64,000 bases of DNA from Zavarzinia compransoris (GCF_003173055.1 NZ_QGLF01000001.1:193085-257084); one strand, 5' to 3'; shown: positions 7,999 through 17,413, counted from the first letter of the stretch. The notes: a model not told the origin generated them from the letters alone. Numbers and translations: made by a program.

Positions 7999-9528
7999 AT
8001 GAGCGAGGGGCGGAAACCGGCGGTCGGGGTCGAGGCGGTCTCGATGACCATGCGCTTCGGCGCCTTCACCGCCCTCGACGATGTCACCCTCCGGGTGCCG
8101 GCGGGGAGCTTCCACGCCCTGCTGGGCGAGAACGGCGCGGGCAAGTCGACGCTGGTCAAATGCATGATGGGCTTCTACCGCCCGACTCTCGGCCAGATGC
8201 TGGTCGAGGAGCGGGAAGTGGCGATCGACAGCCCGCGCGATGCGGCCCAGCTTGGCCTTGGCATGGTCTACCAGCATTTCACCCTGGTGCCCTCGCTTAC
8301 CGGGGCGGAAAACCTGGTGATCTCGCGCGAGCAGGTGCCGGCGGTGATCGACTGGGGGCGGGAGCGGAAGGCACTGGCCGCCTTCATGGACACCATGCCG
8401 TTCCGCCTGCCCCTGGACGTGCCGGTGCGCGAGCTGGCGGCGGGCGAGAAGCAGAAGCTCGAAATCGTCAAGCAGCTCTACCTCGGCCGGCGCTTCCTGA
8501 TCCTCGACGAGCCGACCTCGGTGCTCACCCCCGGCGAGGCGGAGGAAGTCCTGGGCATCGTCCGCGGCATGACCGAGGCGGGCGAGCTGACGGTCCTGAT
8601 GATCAGCCACAAGTTCCCCGAAATCACCGCCTTCGCCGATGATTTCACCGTGCTGCGCAAGGGCCGGCTGACCGGCAGCGGCAAGGTGGCGGAACACGAC
8701 CGCAAGGCCATGGCAGCCATGATGATCGGCGACCAGCCGATCGCCACCCTCGATGCGCGGCAGCCGGTCGATCCGGCGGCTGCCGCCGTCCTCTCGGTCC
8801 AGGGCATCCGGGCCCCGGACCGCACCGGCCTCAAGTCGATCGACATCGCCGATCTAACCATCAAGTCGGGCGAGATCGTCGGCATCGCCGGCATTTCCGG
8901 CAACGGCCAGAAGGAATTCTTCGAAGTCCTGGCCGGCCAGCGCGCGCCGACGGCGGGCACGGTCGCGGTGAAGGGCCGGCCCTTTCATGCGACACGGAAG
9001 GAATCCCGCGACCTCGCGGTGCGTTACATCCCGGAAGAGCCCTTGCGCAATGCCTGCGCCCCGCGCATGACGGTGGCGGAGAATATCGCCTTCCGCACCT
9101 TCGACCTCAACGCCGCCGAAAAGCCCGGCTTCTGGATTTCGGCCGCCGCCATCCGGCGCTTCGCCGCCGATCTCGTCGCCCAGTTCAAGGTGAAGACGGC
9201 CTCCCTCGACAGCCCGATCCAGGCGCTGTCGGGCGGGAACGTGCAGCGTGCCGTGCTGTCGCGGGAACTGACCGGCAAGGTCGATCTCCTGATCGTCGCC
9301 AATCCCTGCTTCGGCCTCGATTTTTCGGCGGTGGCGGAGATCCGGGCCCGGATCATGAAGGCGCGCAACCAGGGCGCCGCGGTCCTGCTGATTTCCGAAG
9401 ACCTGGACGAATTGCTGGAATTGTCCGACCGCATCCTGGTGATGTCGGACGGCGCCCTGGTCTATGAAACGCCGATCGCGACCGCCAGCGTGCAGACCAT
9501 TGGCGAACACATGGCCGGCCACCATTGA
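7999..9528 (+). CDS. ABC transporter ATPase, double-domain YufO type
   Basis: Two fused ABC domains (509 aa) in the sugar/nucleoside style. First domain: Walker A GENGAGKST (about residues 40-48), signature LAAGEKQKLEIVKQLY, Walker B FLILDEPTSVL. Second domain: degenerate nucleotide site (GISGNGQKE) with LSGGNVQRAVLSREL and LLIVANPCFGLD, where the usual Walker B Glu is replaced, as is common in this family. ATG 7999 follows GAGGGGC and is 7 bp after biuH; an in-frame ORF extension to 7960 overlaps biuH and lacks a ribosome site. Last gene of the operon. Confidence 0.88.
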   Translation: MSEGRKPAVGVEAVSMTMRFGAFTALDDVTLRVPAGSFHALLGENGAGKSTLVKCMMGFYRPTLGQMLVEEREVAIDSPRDAAQLGLGMVYQHFTLVPSLTGAENLVISREQVPAVIDWGRERKALAAFMDTMPFRLPLDVPVRELAAGEKQKLEIVKQLYLGRRFLILDEPTSVLTPGEAEEVLGIVRGMTEAGELTVLMISHKFPEITAFADDFTVLRKGRLTGSGKVAEHDRKAMAAMMIGDQPIATLDARQPVDPAAAAVLSVQGIRAPDRTGLKSIDIADLTIKSGEIVGIAGISGNGQKEFFEVLAGQRAPTAGTVAVKGRPFHATRKESRDLAVRYIPEEPLRNACAPRMTVAENIAFRTFDLNAAEKPGFWISAAAIRRFAADLVAQFKVKTASLDSPIQALSGGNVQRAVLSRELTGKVDLLIVANPCFGLDFSAVAEIRARIMKARNQGAAVLLISEDLDELLELSDRILVMSDGALVYETPIATASVQTIGEHMAGHH

Positions 9529-9534
9529 CGAAAA

Positions 9535-9556
9535 GGGGCCGGCTCGTGCCGGCCCC
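9535..9556 (-). terminator. Terminator shared by convergent biuret and fds operons
   Basis: Perfect 9-bp stem GGGGCCGGC / GCCGGCCCC with a 4-nt loop between the convergent ATPase and OFA-transporter genes. Read on the minus strand the stem is followed by TTTT, so it is a proper intrinsic terminator for the minus-strand fds operon. On the plus strand it lacks a T tract. Confidence 0.75.
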
Positions 9557-9562
9557 GTGCGG

Positions 9563-11218
9563 CTACTGGAACAGGACCACGGCCTTCTGCACCGTGATCC
9601 ACACGCCCCAGGCCAGCGGCAGCCCGACCGCGGCCCAGGCCAGGGCCGATCGTCCGTCCAGCCCGCCCTTGCCGATGCCGAAGGAACCGGTGGCGGCCGC
9701 CCGGTCGGCGGCCTGGGTCTTGGCCTGCAGGGCGGCGACCTCGGCTTCCGACATGAACCATTTGTCGGCCAGCGGCTTCACGAACAGATTGGCGATGAAG
9801 CCGAGGGCCAGCATGCCGGCCAGGATATACATGGTGAAGTCATAGACCTGGTCGCGCGGGATGCCGGCGGCGATCTGGGCTTCGCGGATGTAATTGACCA
9901 CGACCGGGCCGACGATGCCCGCGGTCGCCCAGGCGGTCAGCAGCCGGCCGTGGATGGCACCGACGAACTGGGTGCCGAAGATATCGGCCAGATAGGCGGG
10001 GATGGTGGCGAAGCCGCCGCCGTACATCGACAGGATGATGCAGAACATGGCGACGAACAGTGCCTGGCTGCCGATATGGGCGGCGCTGGGCGCCAGGGCG
10101 TAAAGCGCGATGCCGAGGGCGAAGAAAGTGTAATAGGTCAGCTTCCGCCCGATCCGGTCGGAGAGCGAGGCCCAGAAGAACCGCCCGCCGATATTGAACA
10201 GGGACAGAAGTCCGGTGAAGCCGGCGGCGATGGCCGCGATCGCGGTCTTCTGTTCCGGCGACAGGGCGGTGAAGGAAACCTCCGGCTGGCCGAGCAGGGC
10301 GCCGCCGAAAATCTCCTGCAACATGGGCGAGGCCATGCCGATGACCCCGATCCCGGCCGAGACATTGAGGCAGAGCACGGCCCAGATCAGCCAGAACTGC
10401 CTGGTCTTATGGGCGTTTTTCAGGTGCACGTGGCGGGTGGTGATCATGCCCCGCTTGGCCGCGGGCGGGGTCCAGCCGTCCGGGCGCCAGCCCGCCGGCG
10501 GTATGCGGTAACCGAAGGCGCCCGCCAGCATGAACACCGAATAGATCGCGGCCATGACCAGGAAGGTCTGCCACACGCCGACGCCGTCGGCGGTCTTGAA
10601 CTGGTTCATCAGCATGTCGGCCAGCGGCGCGCCGATCATGGCGCCGCCGCCGAAGCCCATGATCGCCATGCCGGTCGCCATGCCGCGCCGGTCCGGGAAC
10701 CATTTGATCAAGGTCGAGACCGGCGAGATATAGCCGAGCCCGAGGCCGATGCCGCCGATGACCCCGGCGCCCAGCCACATCAGCCACAATTGATGGATAT
10801 AGACGCCGAAAGCCGCGAGCGCGATGCCGCCGCACCAGCACAGCGCCGAGACGAAGCCCGCCCGGCGCGGCCCCACCCGTTCCAGCCAGCCGCCCCAGAT
10901 CGCGGCGGAGGAACCGAGCAGGACGAAGAACAGCGTATACATCCAGCCGAGGTCGGCCACCCGCCAGTCGCAGGTCGTGGTGGTCAGGGCCGAGAGCAGG
11001 GTAAGGTCGGCGCAGGCAACCGGCTGGGTTACCCCGATGGCCCGCGACAGGGGCAGCCAGAACACGGAAAAGCCATAGGCCATCCCGATGCAGAGGTGGA
11101 TCGCCAGGGCCGCCGGCGGCACCAGCCAGCGGTTGAAGCCCGGCCGGGCGACGATGCGCTCCTTGTCCAGCAGCCCCTGCATGGGCAAGGCCCCGGCCGT
11201 CTGCTCATAGGTCGTCAT
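9563..11218 (-). CDS. OFA-family MFS transporter (formate/oxalate-type)
   Basis: Major facilitator (551 aa) of the oxalate:formate antiporter family, with about 12 membrane segments. The family loop RxxGPRRAG, GIGLGLGYISPVSTLIKWFPDRRGMATGMAIMGFGGGA and DRIGRKLTYY are visible. It is larger than most OFA proteins because of a hydrophilic insert near residues 215-260 and a C-terminal extension. ATG 11218 has an AAGGGAGGG ribosome site; the open frame extends further upstream but without one. It is the last gene of the fds operon, 73 bp after fdsD, so formate or another small carboxylate is the likely substrate. Direction of transport is unknown. Confidence 0.8.
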   Translation of the reverse strand: MTTYEQTAGALPMQGLLDKERIVARPGFNRWLVPPAALAIHLCIGMAYGFSVFWLPLSRAIGVTQPVACADLTLLSALTTTTCDWRVADLGWMYTLFFVLLGSSAAIWGGWLERVGPRRAGFVSALCWCGGIALAAFGVYIHQLWLMWLGAGVIGGIGLGLGYISPVSTLIKWFPDRRGMATGMAIMGFGGGAMIGAPLADMLMNQFKTADGVGVWQTFLVMAAIYSVFMLAGAFGYRIPPAGWRPDGWTPPAAKRGMITTRHVHLKNAHKTRQFWLIWAVLCLNVSAGIGVIGMASPMLQEIFGGALLGQPEVSFTALSPEQKTAIAAIAAGFTGLLSLFNIGGRFFWASLSDRIGRKLTYYTFFALGIALYALAPSAAHIGSQALFVAMFCIILSMYGGGFATIPAYLADIFGTQFVGAIHGRLLTAWATAGIVGPVVVNYIREAQIAAGIPRDQVYDFTMYILAGMLALGFIANLFVKPLADKWFMSEAEVAALQAKTQAADRAAATGSFGIGKGGLDGRSALAWAAVGLPLAWGVWITVQKAVVLFQ

Positions 11219-11291
11219 GGCAAAACCCTCCCTTGCGCCGCGGTTCGTGCCGCGGTCGTTTAAGCCCCGATGTTGGATGGTCTCTAAGGCC

Positions 11292-11513
11292 CTAGTGTTT
11301 CTTTTCTCGCGGCAACAGTTCCACGGCTTGACGGGCGAGGGGGTCGAGCCCCGCGCCCCCCTGGTCGACATGCGCCAGGATGCCGTTGCGCATCCTCGGC
11401 TCCCAGAATTGCATCAGGTGGTCGGCGATGGCCGCGGGCGCCTGCGCCTCGCCCTGCGCCTTGAAGAAGGTGGCGATCTGGTTGGCCATGCGGACGAGCT
11501 TTTCCGCCTGCAT
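11292..11513 (-). CDS. fdsD: Formate dehydrogenase delta subunit
   Basis: Small protein (73 aa) of the FdsD family: KLVRMANQIATFFKAQG, then IADHLMQFWEPRMRNGILAH. It is required for assembly or activity of soluble NAD-dependent Mo-formate dehydrogenases. The start ATG 11513 lies 2 bp after the fdsA stop, implying translational coupling. Length and C-terminal charge (REKKH) are normal for the family. Confidence 0.9.
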   Translation of the reverse strand: MQAEKLVRMANQIATFFKAQGEAQAPAAIADHLMQFWEPRMRNGILAHVDQGGAGLDPLARQAVELLPREKKH

Positions 11514-11515
11514 GG

Positions 11516-14362
11516 TCACTCCGCCGCCTCGCTGCCGGGGGTGACGCGCCGGCTTTGCGCCGTGTGTTCCCGATAGTGTTCCTGCCATTCGCTCGGCCCG
11601 TTCGAGGGCGCGACCTGGACCGCGGTCACCTTGTATTCGGGGCAATTGGTCGCCCAGTCCGAATAGTCGGTGGTGATCACATTCACCTGGGTCAGGGGGT
11701 GGTGGAAAGTGGTGTAGACGACGCCCGGCGCCACCCGGTCGGTCACCAGGGCGCGCAGCGTGGTCTCGCCCGCCCGGCTTTGCAGGCGCACCCAGTCGCC
11801 GTCCTTGAGGCCCCGGTTCTCGGCGTCATGGGGATGGATCTCCAGGCGATCCTCCTCGTGCCAGACGACATTGGCAGTGCGCCGGGTCTGGGCGCCGACA
11901 TTGTATTGGCTGAGGATCCGGCCGGTGGTCAGCAGCAGGGGGAAGCGCGGCCCGGTCTTCTCGTCCGTCGCGACATATTCGGTGATCATGAACTTGCCCT
12001 TGCCCCGGGCGAAGCCGCCGATATGCATGATCGGCGTGCCGTCCGGCGCCTTGGCGTTGCACGGCCATTGCACCGAGCCCATGGCTTCCAGCTTGTCATA
12101 GGTGACGCCGGCAAAGCTCGGCGTCGTCGCCGCGATCTCGGCCATGATCTCGCCCGGATGCGCATAATTCCAGGCAAGGCCGAGGGCCCGGGCCAAGTCC
12201 TGCGTCACTTCCCAGTCGGCCAGGCCGTTCCGGGGCGTCATCACCTTGCGCACGCGGTTGATGCGCCGTTCCGCATTGGTGAAAGTGCCGTCCTTCTCGA
12301 GGAAGGTGGAGCCGGGCAGGAAGACATGGGCGTAATTCGCCGTCTCGTTCAGGAACAGGTCGTGCACCACGACGCATTCCATGGCGGCAAGGCCGGCGGT
12401 GACGTGATGGGTATCCGGGTCGGACTGGACGATGTCCTCGCCCTGGATGTAGATGCCCTTGAAGGTGCCGTCGACGGCGGCATCCAGCATGTTGGGGATG
12501 CGCAGGCCCGGCTCGTCGCTGAGGGCGACGCCCCACAGCTTCTCGAAGATTTCCCGCGTCGCATCGTCGGAGACATGGCGATAGCCGGGGAATTCATGGG
12601 GGAAGGAACCCATGTCGCAGGAACCCTGGACATTGTTCTGCCCGCGCAAGGGGTTCACGCCCACCCCCGGCCGCCCCAGGTTGCCCGTGACCATGGCCAG
12701 ATTGGCGATCGCCATCACGGTCGTGGTGCCCTGGCTGTGCTCGGTGACGCCGAGGCCGTAATAGATCGCGCCATTGCCGCCGGTGGCGAAGAGACGGGCG
12801 GCGCCCCGGAGCGCCGCCGCCGGCACGCCGGAAATCTTCTCGACCTCTTCCGGGGCGTGGCGCGGCTCGGCGACGAAGGCGGCCCAATGCTCGAATTCCG
12901 ACCAGTCGCAATAGTCGCGGACGAAGGCTTCGTTCACCAGCTCCTCGGTGACGATGACATGGGCGAGCGCGGTGACCACCGCGACATTGGTGCCCGGGCG
13001 CAGCGGCAGATGATAGTCGGCCTTGATGTGCGGGCTCTGCACCAGGTCGGTGCGGCGCGGATCGATCACGATCAGCCGCGCGCCCTGGCGCAGGCGCTTC
13101 TTCAGGCGCGAGCCGAACACCGGGTGGCCGTCGGTCGGATTGGCGCCGATGACGAGGACGACATCCGTCTCCTCGACCGAATCGAAATCCTGGGTTCCGG
13201 CGGAGGTGCCGAAGGCGGTCTTCAGGCCGAAGCCGGTGGGCGAATGGCAGACCCGGGCGCAGGTATCGACATTGTTGTTGCCGAAGCCGGCGCGGATCAG
13301 CTTCTGCACCAGATAGGTTTCCTCGTTGGTGCAGCGGGACGAGGTGATGCCGCCGATCGCATCCTTGCCGTAAGTCGCCTGGAGGCGATGGAATTCGCCG
13401 GCGATATGGCTGAAGGCCTCGGCCCAGCTGACCTCGCGCCAGGGATCGGTGATCTTCGCGCGCACCATGGGGTTCAGGATGCGGTCCCTGTGGGTGGCGT
13501 AACCCCAGGCGAAGCGGCCCTTGACGCAGGAATGGCCGCGATTGGCCTTGCCGTCCTTCCAGGGCACCATGCGCACCAGTTCCTCGCCGCGCATTTCCGC
13601 CTTGAAGGAACAGCCGACGCCGCAATAGGCGCAGGTGGTGACCACCGAATGTTCCGGCTGGCCGATCTCGACCACCGATTTCTCGATCAGGGTGGCGGTC
13701 GGGCAGGCCTGGACGCAGGCGCCGCAGGAGACGCATTCGGACTCGAGGAAGGTCTCATGGGCGCCGGGGGAAACCCGGCTGTCGAAGCCGCGCCCCTCGA
13801 TGGTCAGGGCGAAGGTGCCCTGGACTTCCTCGCAGGCGCGGACGCAGCGCGAGCAGACGATGCATTTCGACGGGTCATAGTCGAAATAGGGATTGGACTG
13901 GTCCTTGGGCAGGGCCGTATGGCTCTCGCCCTCGTAACCGTAGCGGACCTCGCGGAGGCCGACCGCGCCCGCCATCTCCTGCAATTCGCAGTCGCCGTTG
14001 GCGCCGCAGGTCAGGCAGTCCAGCGGATGGTCGGAGATATAGAGTTCCATCACGCCCTTGCGCAGGCGCTTCAGGCGCTCGGTCTGGGTGCGCACCGCCA
14101 TGCCCTCGCCGACCGGCGTGGTGCAGGAGGCGGGCGTGCCCGGGCGGCCGTCGATCTCGACCAGGCACAGCCGGCAGGAACCATAGGCCTTCACGCTGTC
14201 GGTGGCGCAGAGCTTCGGCACCTTGGTGCCCATCTCCATCGCCGCGCGCATGATCGAGGTGCCGGCAGGCACCGTCACCTGGCGGCCGTCGATGGTCAAG
14301 CTGACCGGGGCCCCGGCGCGGACGGCGGGCGTGCCGTGGTCGATCTCTTCGACGAGGGACAT
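11516..14362 (-). CDS. fdsA: NAD-dependent formate dehydrogenase alpha subunit (Mo-bisPGD)
   Basis: Catalytic subunit (948 aa) oxidising formate to CO2. Domain order: N-terminal [2Fe-2S] domain (C52, C63, C66, C80), a His-Cys [4Fe-4S] site (H112, C116, C119, C125), two [4Fe-4S] ferredoxin motifs (C167-C177 and C210-C220), the proximal cluster CAYCGVGC (C244-C251), then the molybdopterin domains. C372 in the VCHSPTG motif is at the Mo-ligand position, so this is the cysteine, not the selenocysteine, form; H373 is the conserved catalytic partner. A dinucleotide-binding domain occupies about 820-930. It is co-transcribed with fdsG, fdsB and fdsD; bis-MGD and sulfuration are probably provided by the fdhD-mob operon at 24-27 kb. 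Confidence 0.96.
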   Translation of the reverse strand: MSLVEEIDHGTPAVRAGAPVSLTIDGRQVTVPAGTSIMRAAMEMGTKVPKLCATDSVKAYGSCRLCLVEIDGRPGTPASCTTPVGEGMAVRTQTERLKRLRKGVMELYISDHPLDCLTCGANGDCELQEMAGAVGLREVRYGYEGESHTALPKDQSNPYFDYDPSKCIVCSRCVRACEEVQGTFALTIEGRGFDSRVSPGAHETFLESECVSCGACVQACPTATLIEKSVVEIGQPEHSVVTTCAYCGVGCSFKAEMRGEELVRMVPWKDGKANRGHSCVKGRFAWGYATHRDRILNPMVRAKITDPWREVSWAEAFSHIAGEFHRLQATYGKDAIGGITSSRCTNEETYLVQKLIRAGFGNNNVDTCARVCHSPTGFGLKTAFGTSAGTQDFDSVEETDVVLVIGANPTDGHPVFGSRLKKRLRQGARLIVIDPRRTDLVQSPHIKADYHLPLRPGTNVAVVTALAHVIVTEELVNEAFVRDYCDWSEFEHWAAFVAEPRHAPEEVEKISGVPAAALRGAARLFATGGNGAIYYGLGVTEHSQGTTTVMAIANLAMVTGNLGRPGVGVNPLRGQNNVQGSCDMGSFPHEFPGYRHVSDDATREIFEKLWGVALSDEPGLRIPNMLDAAVDGTFKGIYIQGEDIVQSDPDTHHVTAGLAAMECVVVHDLFLNETANYAHVFLPGSTFLEKDGTFTNAERRINRVRKVMTPRNGLADWEVTQDLARALGLAWNYAHPGEIMAEIAATTPSFAGVTYDKLEAMGSVQWPCNAKAPDGTPIMHIGGFARGKGKFMITEYVATDEKTGPRFPLLLTTGRILSQYNVGAQTRRTANVVWHEEDRLEIHPHDAENRGLKDGDWVRLQSRAGETTLRALVTDRVAPGVVYTTFHHPLTQVNVITTDYSDWATNCPEYKVTAVQVAPSNGPSEWQEHYREHTAQSRRVTPGSEAAE

Positions 14363-14371
14363 CGCGCTCTC

Positions 14372-15919
14372 CTATTCGGCCGCCGCGGCCCGGGGCCGGC
14401 CGGCGAAATCGTCGGGGAAATGATGCAGGGCGCTCAGCACCGGATAGGGCGTGAAGCCGCCGAGGGCGCAGAGCGAGCCGAATTTCATCGTCTCGCACAG
14501 GTCTTCCAGCAGGGCGACATTCTTCGTTACCTCGATGCCGGCCAGGATCCGGTCCACGGTCTCGACGCCCCGGGTCGAGCCGATCCGGCACGGCGTGCAC
14601 TTGCCGCAGGATTCGAGGGCGCAGAAGGCCATGGCGAAACGCGCCTGATCGGCCATCCGGGCCGTCTCGTCGAAGACGACGATGCCGCCGTGGCCGATCA
14701 GCCCGCCCGCCTTGGTGAAGGCTTCGTAATCGAAGGGCGTATCGAACAGGGCAGGGGGGAAATAGGCGCCGAGCGGCCCGCCCACCTGCACCGCCTTCAC
14801 CGGCCGGCCGCTGGCGGTGCCGCCGCCGATATCGTCTACAAGCTCGCCGAGGGTGATGCCGAAGCCCGCCTCGAACAGCCCGCCGAAGCGGATATTGCCG
14901 GCCAGCTGGATCGGCATGGTCCCGCGCGAGCGGCCGAAGCCGATATCGGCGTAAGCCGCCGCACCCTTGGCCAGGATGAAGGGGACCGAGGTCAGCGACA
15001 GCACATTGTTGATCACCGTCGGCCGGCCGAACAGGCCCTCGTGGGCGGGGAGCGGCGGCTTGGCGCGGACCTGGCCGCGCTTGCCCTCGATGCTCTCCAG
15101 CAGGGCCGTCTCCTCGCCGCAGACATAGGCGCCGGCGCCGACCCGGACCTCGAGATCGAAACCCCGGCCCGAACCCATGACGTCGCCGCCGAGAATGCCG
15201 GCATCGCGGGCGATCTCGATCGCGGCACGGGTCACCGCGACCGCATGGGGATATTCGGACCGGGTGTAGATGTAACCCCTGGTGGCGCCGACGGCGAGGC
15301 CGGCGATGGCCATGCCCTCGATCAGGAGGAAGGGATCGCCCTCCATCAGCATGCGGTCGGCGAAAGTGCCGCTGTCGCCCTCGTCGGCATTGGCGACGAT
15401 GTATTTCTGCGGCGCCTTGGCCTCGAGCACGGTCTTCCACTTGATGCCGGTGGGGAAGCCGGCGCCGCCCCGGCCGCGCAGGCCCGATTTCGTCACCTCG
15501 TCGACGATGGCGGCGGGCGACAGCGCCAGGGCCCGGCGCAGGCCCTGCCAGCCCCCGGCGCCCGCGTAATCATTCAGGGACAGGGGATCGACCACGCCGC
15601 AGCGGGCGAAGGTGAGGCGGGTCTGCCGCTTCAGGAAGGGGATGTCCTCGGTCGGGCCCAGGCCGCCCCGGCCTTCCGCCAGGCCGTCGTCGAACAGGCG
15701 GGGCACGTCTTCCGGCGCCACCGGGCCATAGGCTTTGCGCCCGGCGGGCGTCGCCACCTCGACCAGCGGTTCCAGCCAGAACAGCCCGCGCGAGCCGTTG
15801 CGGATCAGGCGGAGCGGGATGCCGCGCCTTCCCGCCTCGGCGCGAAGGGCGTCCGCCACCTCGTCGGCGCCGACGGCCAGCGCCGCCGCATCGCGCGGGA
15901 CATAGAGGGTGAGGGTCAC
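14372..15919 (-). CDS. fdsB: Formate dehydrogenase beta subunit (NADH/FMN)
   Basis: Diaphorase subunit (515 aa), homologous to NuoF with an N-terminal thioredoxin-like extension as in FdsB. The FMN/NADH site LRGRGGAGFPTG is followed by ADEGDSGTFADR, and the [4Fe-4S] ligands appear in ESCGKCTPCRIGS near the C-terminus. Start is GTG 15919 (VTLTLYVPRD), which overlaps the fdsG stop in a GTGA; the longer open frame upstream lies inside fdsG. It transfers electrons from the FdsA clusters to NAD+. Confidence 0.93.
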   Translation of the reverse strand: MTLTLYVPRDAAALAVGADEVADALRAEAGRRGIPLRLIRNGSRGLFWLEPLVEVATPAGRKAYGPVAPEDVPRLFDDGLAEGRGGLGPTEDIPFLKRQTRLTFARCGVVDPLSLNDYAGAGGWQGLRRALALSPAAIVDEVTKSGLRGRGGAGFPTGIKWKTVLEAKAPQKYIVANADEGDSGTFADRMLMEGDPFLLIEGMAIAGLAVGATRGYIYTRSEYPHAVAVTRAAIEIARDAGILGGDVMGSGRGFDLEVRVGAGAYVCGEETALLESIEGKRGQVRAKPPLPAHEGLFGRPTVINNVLSLTSVPFILAKGAAAYADIGFGRSRGTMPIQLAGNIRFGGLFEAGFGITLGELVDDIGGGTASGRPVKAVQVGGPLGAYFPPALFDTPFDYEAFTKAGGLIGHGGIVVFDETARMADQARFAMAFCALESCGKCTPCRIGSTRGVETVDRILAGIEVTKNVALLEDLCETMKFGSLCALGGFTPYPVLSALHHFPDDFAGRPRAAAAE

Positions 15920-16383
15920 GGCGCCACCTCGCGCAGCAGGCGCTCGGCCCGGGCCTCGGTCAGGCGGCCGACCGGCTTGCCGTCGACCAGGGCCGCCGGC
16001 GCCGTGGCGCAGAGCCCGAGGCAATAGATGTTTTCCAGGGTGATCGAGCCGTCCCGCGCCGTCTCGCCGAACTCGAGGCCGAGATGGGCGGCGATCCGGG
16101 CCGCGATCGCCTCACCGCCCATGGATTGGCAGGCCTCGGCCCGGCACAGCTTGATCACCCGGCGCCCGGCCGGCACGGCGCGGAAATCATGGTAGAAGCT
16201 GACCACGCCGTGGATTTCCGCCCGCGAGCGGTTCTCGGCATCGGCGATCATCTGGATCGCCGCCTCGGGGATATGGCCGAAATCGTCCTGGATCGCATGC
16301 AGCACCGGCAGGGTCGCGCCATCGATACCCGCGAAGCGGGCAATGATCTCTTCCAGCCTCGACCTGTCGGATGCTGCCTGCAT
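15916..16383 (-). CDS. fdsG: Formate dehydrogenase gamma subunit (2Fe-2S)
   Basis: NuoE-like thioredoxin-fold [2Fe-2S] subunit (155 aa). Cluster ligands lie in CRAEACQSMGG and CLGLCATAPAALVDGKPVGRLT. Other family segments are LPVLHAIQDDFGHIPEAAI and GVVSFYHDFR. First gene of the fds operon; ATG 16383 is preceded by a 130-bp spacer containing a LysR-type operator. It overlaps fdsB by 4 nt. Confidence 0.93.
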   Translation of the reverse strand: MQAASDRSRLEEIIARFAGIDGATLPVLHAIQDDFGHIPEAAIQMIADAENRSRAEIHGVVSFYHDFRAVPAGRRVIKLCRAEACQSMGGEAIAARIAAHLGLEFGETARDGSITLENIYCLGLCATAPAALVDGKPVGRLTEARAERLLREVAP

Positions 16384-16485
16384 GAGCCTTTATCCACGTT
16401 ATTTGCATTCGCTTCCATGCGAAGACAGCTTCGCCGATCGCGTGTCCCGATCAAGCAGGCTGTTCCGTGTTGCAATAGCACAAAT

Positions 16486-16500
16486 CTATCAGGTTGATAG
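16486..16500 (-). promoter_or_regulatory. LysR-type operator upstream of fdsG
   Basis: CTATCA-GGT-TGATAG is a perfect 6+6 dyad and contains TATCAGGTTGATA, the T-N11-A pattern of LysR-family sites. It lies 103 bp upstream of fdsG and 13 bp downstream of the stop of the adjacent lysR gene, so the LysR protein is the obvious candidate binder, with formate as a possible effector (inference). Confidence 0.65.
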
Positions 16501-16513
16501 AGCGGCCGGGGGG

Positions 16514-17413
16514 TCAATCGTCCTCGGCGATCGAGGGGGCGATGATCTCGGCCTGGCGCACCAGGGCGGCGGTCAGGGGCGTCAGGGGGTCGCGGTGCGG
16601 CACCACGAGGCCGATGGTATGGGCGGCATCCGGCTCGACGATGGGGATCGAGCGGACGACATCCGGCAGCCCCAGGGTGGAAGCCAGTTTCGCCGGCATC
16701 ACGCTGGCCCATTTGCCGGTCCGGACATGGGCGAAAAGGGCGATCATCGAATTGGATTCGAGGGTCGGCTCGGCGACCGTGCCCGCCGCCTTCAGCAGGC
16801 GGTCGATGATGCGGCGGTTCTGCATGTCCGGGGTCAGCAGGCACAGCGGCAGGCGGCCGACCTCGGCCCAGCTCACCTCCCGCCGGTCGCCGAGCGGGGC
16901 ATTGGGCGCGGTCAGCAGGCGATAGCGCTCGCGGTAGAGCGGCACCACGGTCACCTTGCCCAGGGGTTCGTTGTCGATATAGGTGAGGCCGGCGTCGATC
17001 TCGAGATTTTCCAGGTGGCGCAGCACTTCGATCGAATTGCTCGACAGGATGGTGAAATGGACGTCCGGGTAAAGCGCCCGATAGGGCGTCGTCAGCAGTT
17101 GCACCATGGGCAGCGCGGTCGGGATCGCCGCGATCTTGATGTGCCCGACCAGGCCCCGGCGCATCGCATCCAGTTCCTGGCGCATGGCGCGCTCGTCGCC
17201 GACCATGCGCCGGGCCCAGGCCAGCACCCGTTCCCCTTCCGGCGTCAGGCCCTGATAGCGCGAGCCGCGCTGGACGAGGAGCACGCCCAGTTCGGTCTCC
17301 AATTGCTTCAGCCCGGCCGAGAGGGTCGGCTGGGTGACGTGGCAGGCCTCCGCCGCCCGGCCGAAATGCTGTTCCCGGGCCAGCGCGAGCAGGAAGCCGA
17401 GCTTGGTGATCAT
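16514..17413 (-). CDS. LysR-family regulator, probably of the fds operon
   Basis: LysR-type regulator (299 aa): winged HTH at about residues 1-60 (FGRAAEACHVTQPTLSAGLKQLE) and an effector-binding domain from about 90. ATG 17413 has GGGAGGG 5 bp upstream; the frame could extend 7 codons further without a ribosome site. It lies directly upstream of, and in the same orientation as, fdsG, with a T-N11-A dyad in the gap. A LysR gene next to fds genes is common in alpha- and betaproteobacteria. The effector cannot be read from sequence. Confidence 0.85.
   Translation of the reverse strand: MITKLGFLLALAREQHFGRAAEACHVTQPTLSAGLKQLETELGVLLVQRGSRYQGLTPEGERVLAWARRMVGDERAMRQELDAMRRGLVGHIKIAAIPTALPMVQLLTTPYRALYPDVHFTILSSNSIEVLRHLENLEIDAGLTYIDNEPLGKVTVVPLYRERYRLLTAPNAPLGDRREVSWAEVGRLPLCLLTPDMQNRRIIDRLLKAAGTVAEPTLESNSMIALFAHVRTGKWASVMPAKLASTLGLPDVVRSIPIVEPDAAHTIGLVVPHRDPLTPLTAALVRQAEIIAPSIAEDD

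Noticed and set aside
11516-14362. Selenocysteine-containing formate dehydrogenase
   Set aside because: The active-site codon encodes cysteine (C372), the frame has no internal TGA.
11555-16027. 1490-codon open frame on the plus strand across the fds genes
   Set aside because: Antisense shadow of fdsA and fdsB caused by high GC; translation is low-complexity (runs of A, G, R, D) with no domain.
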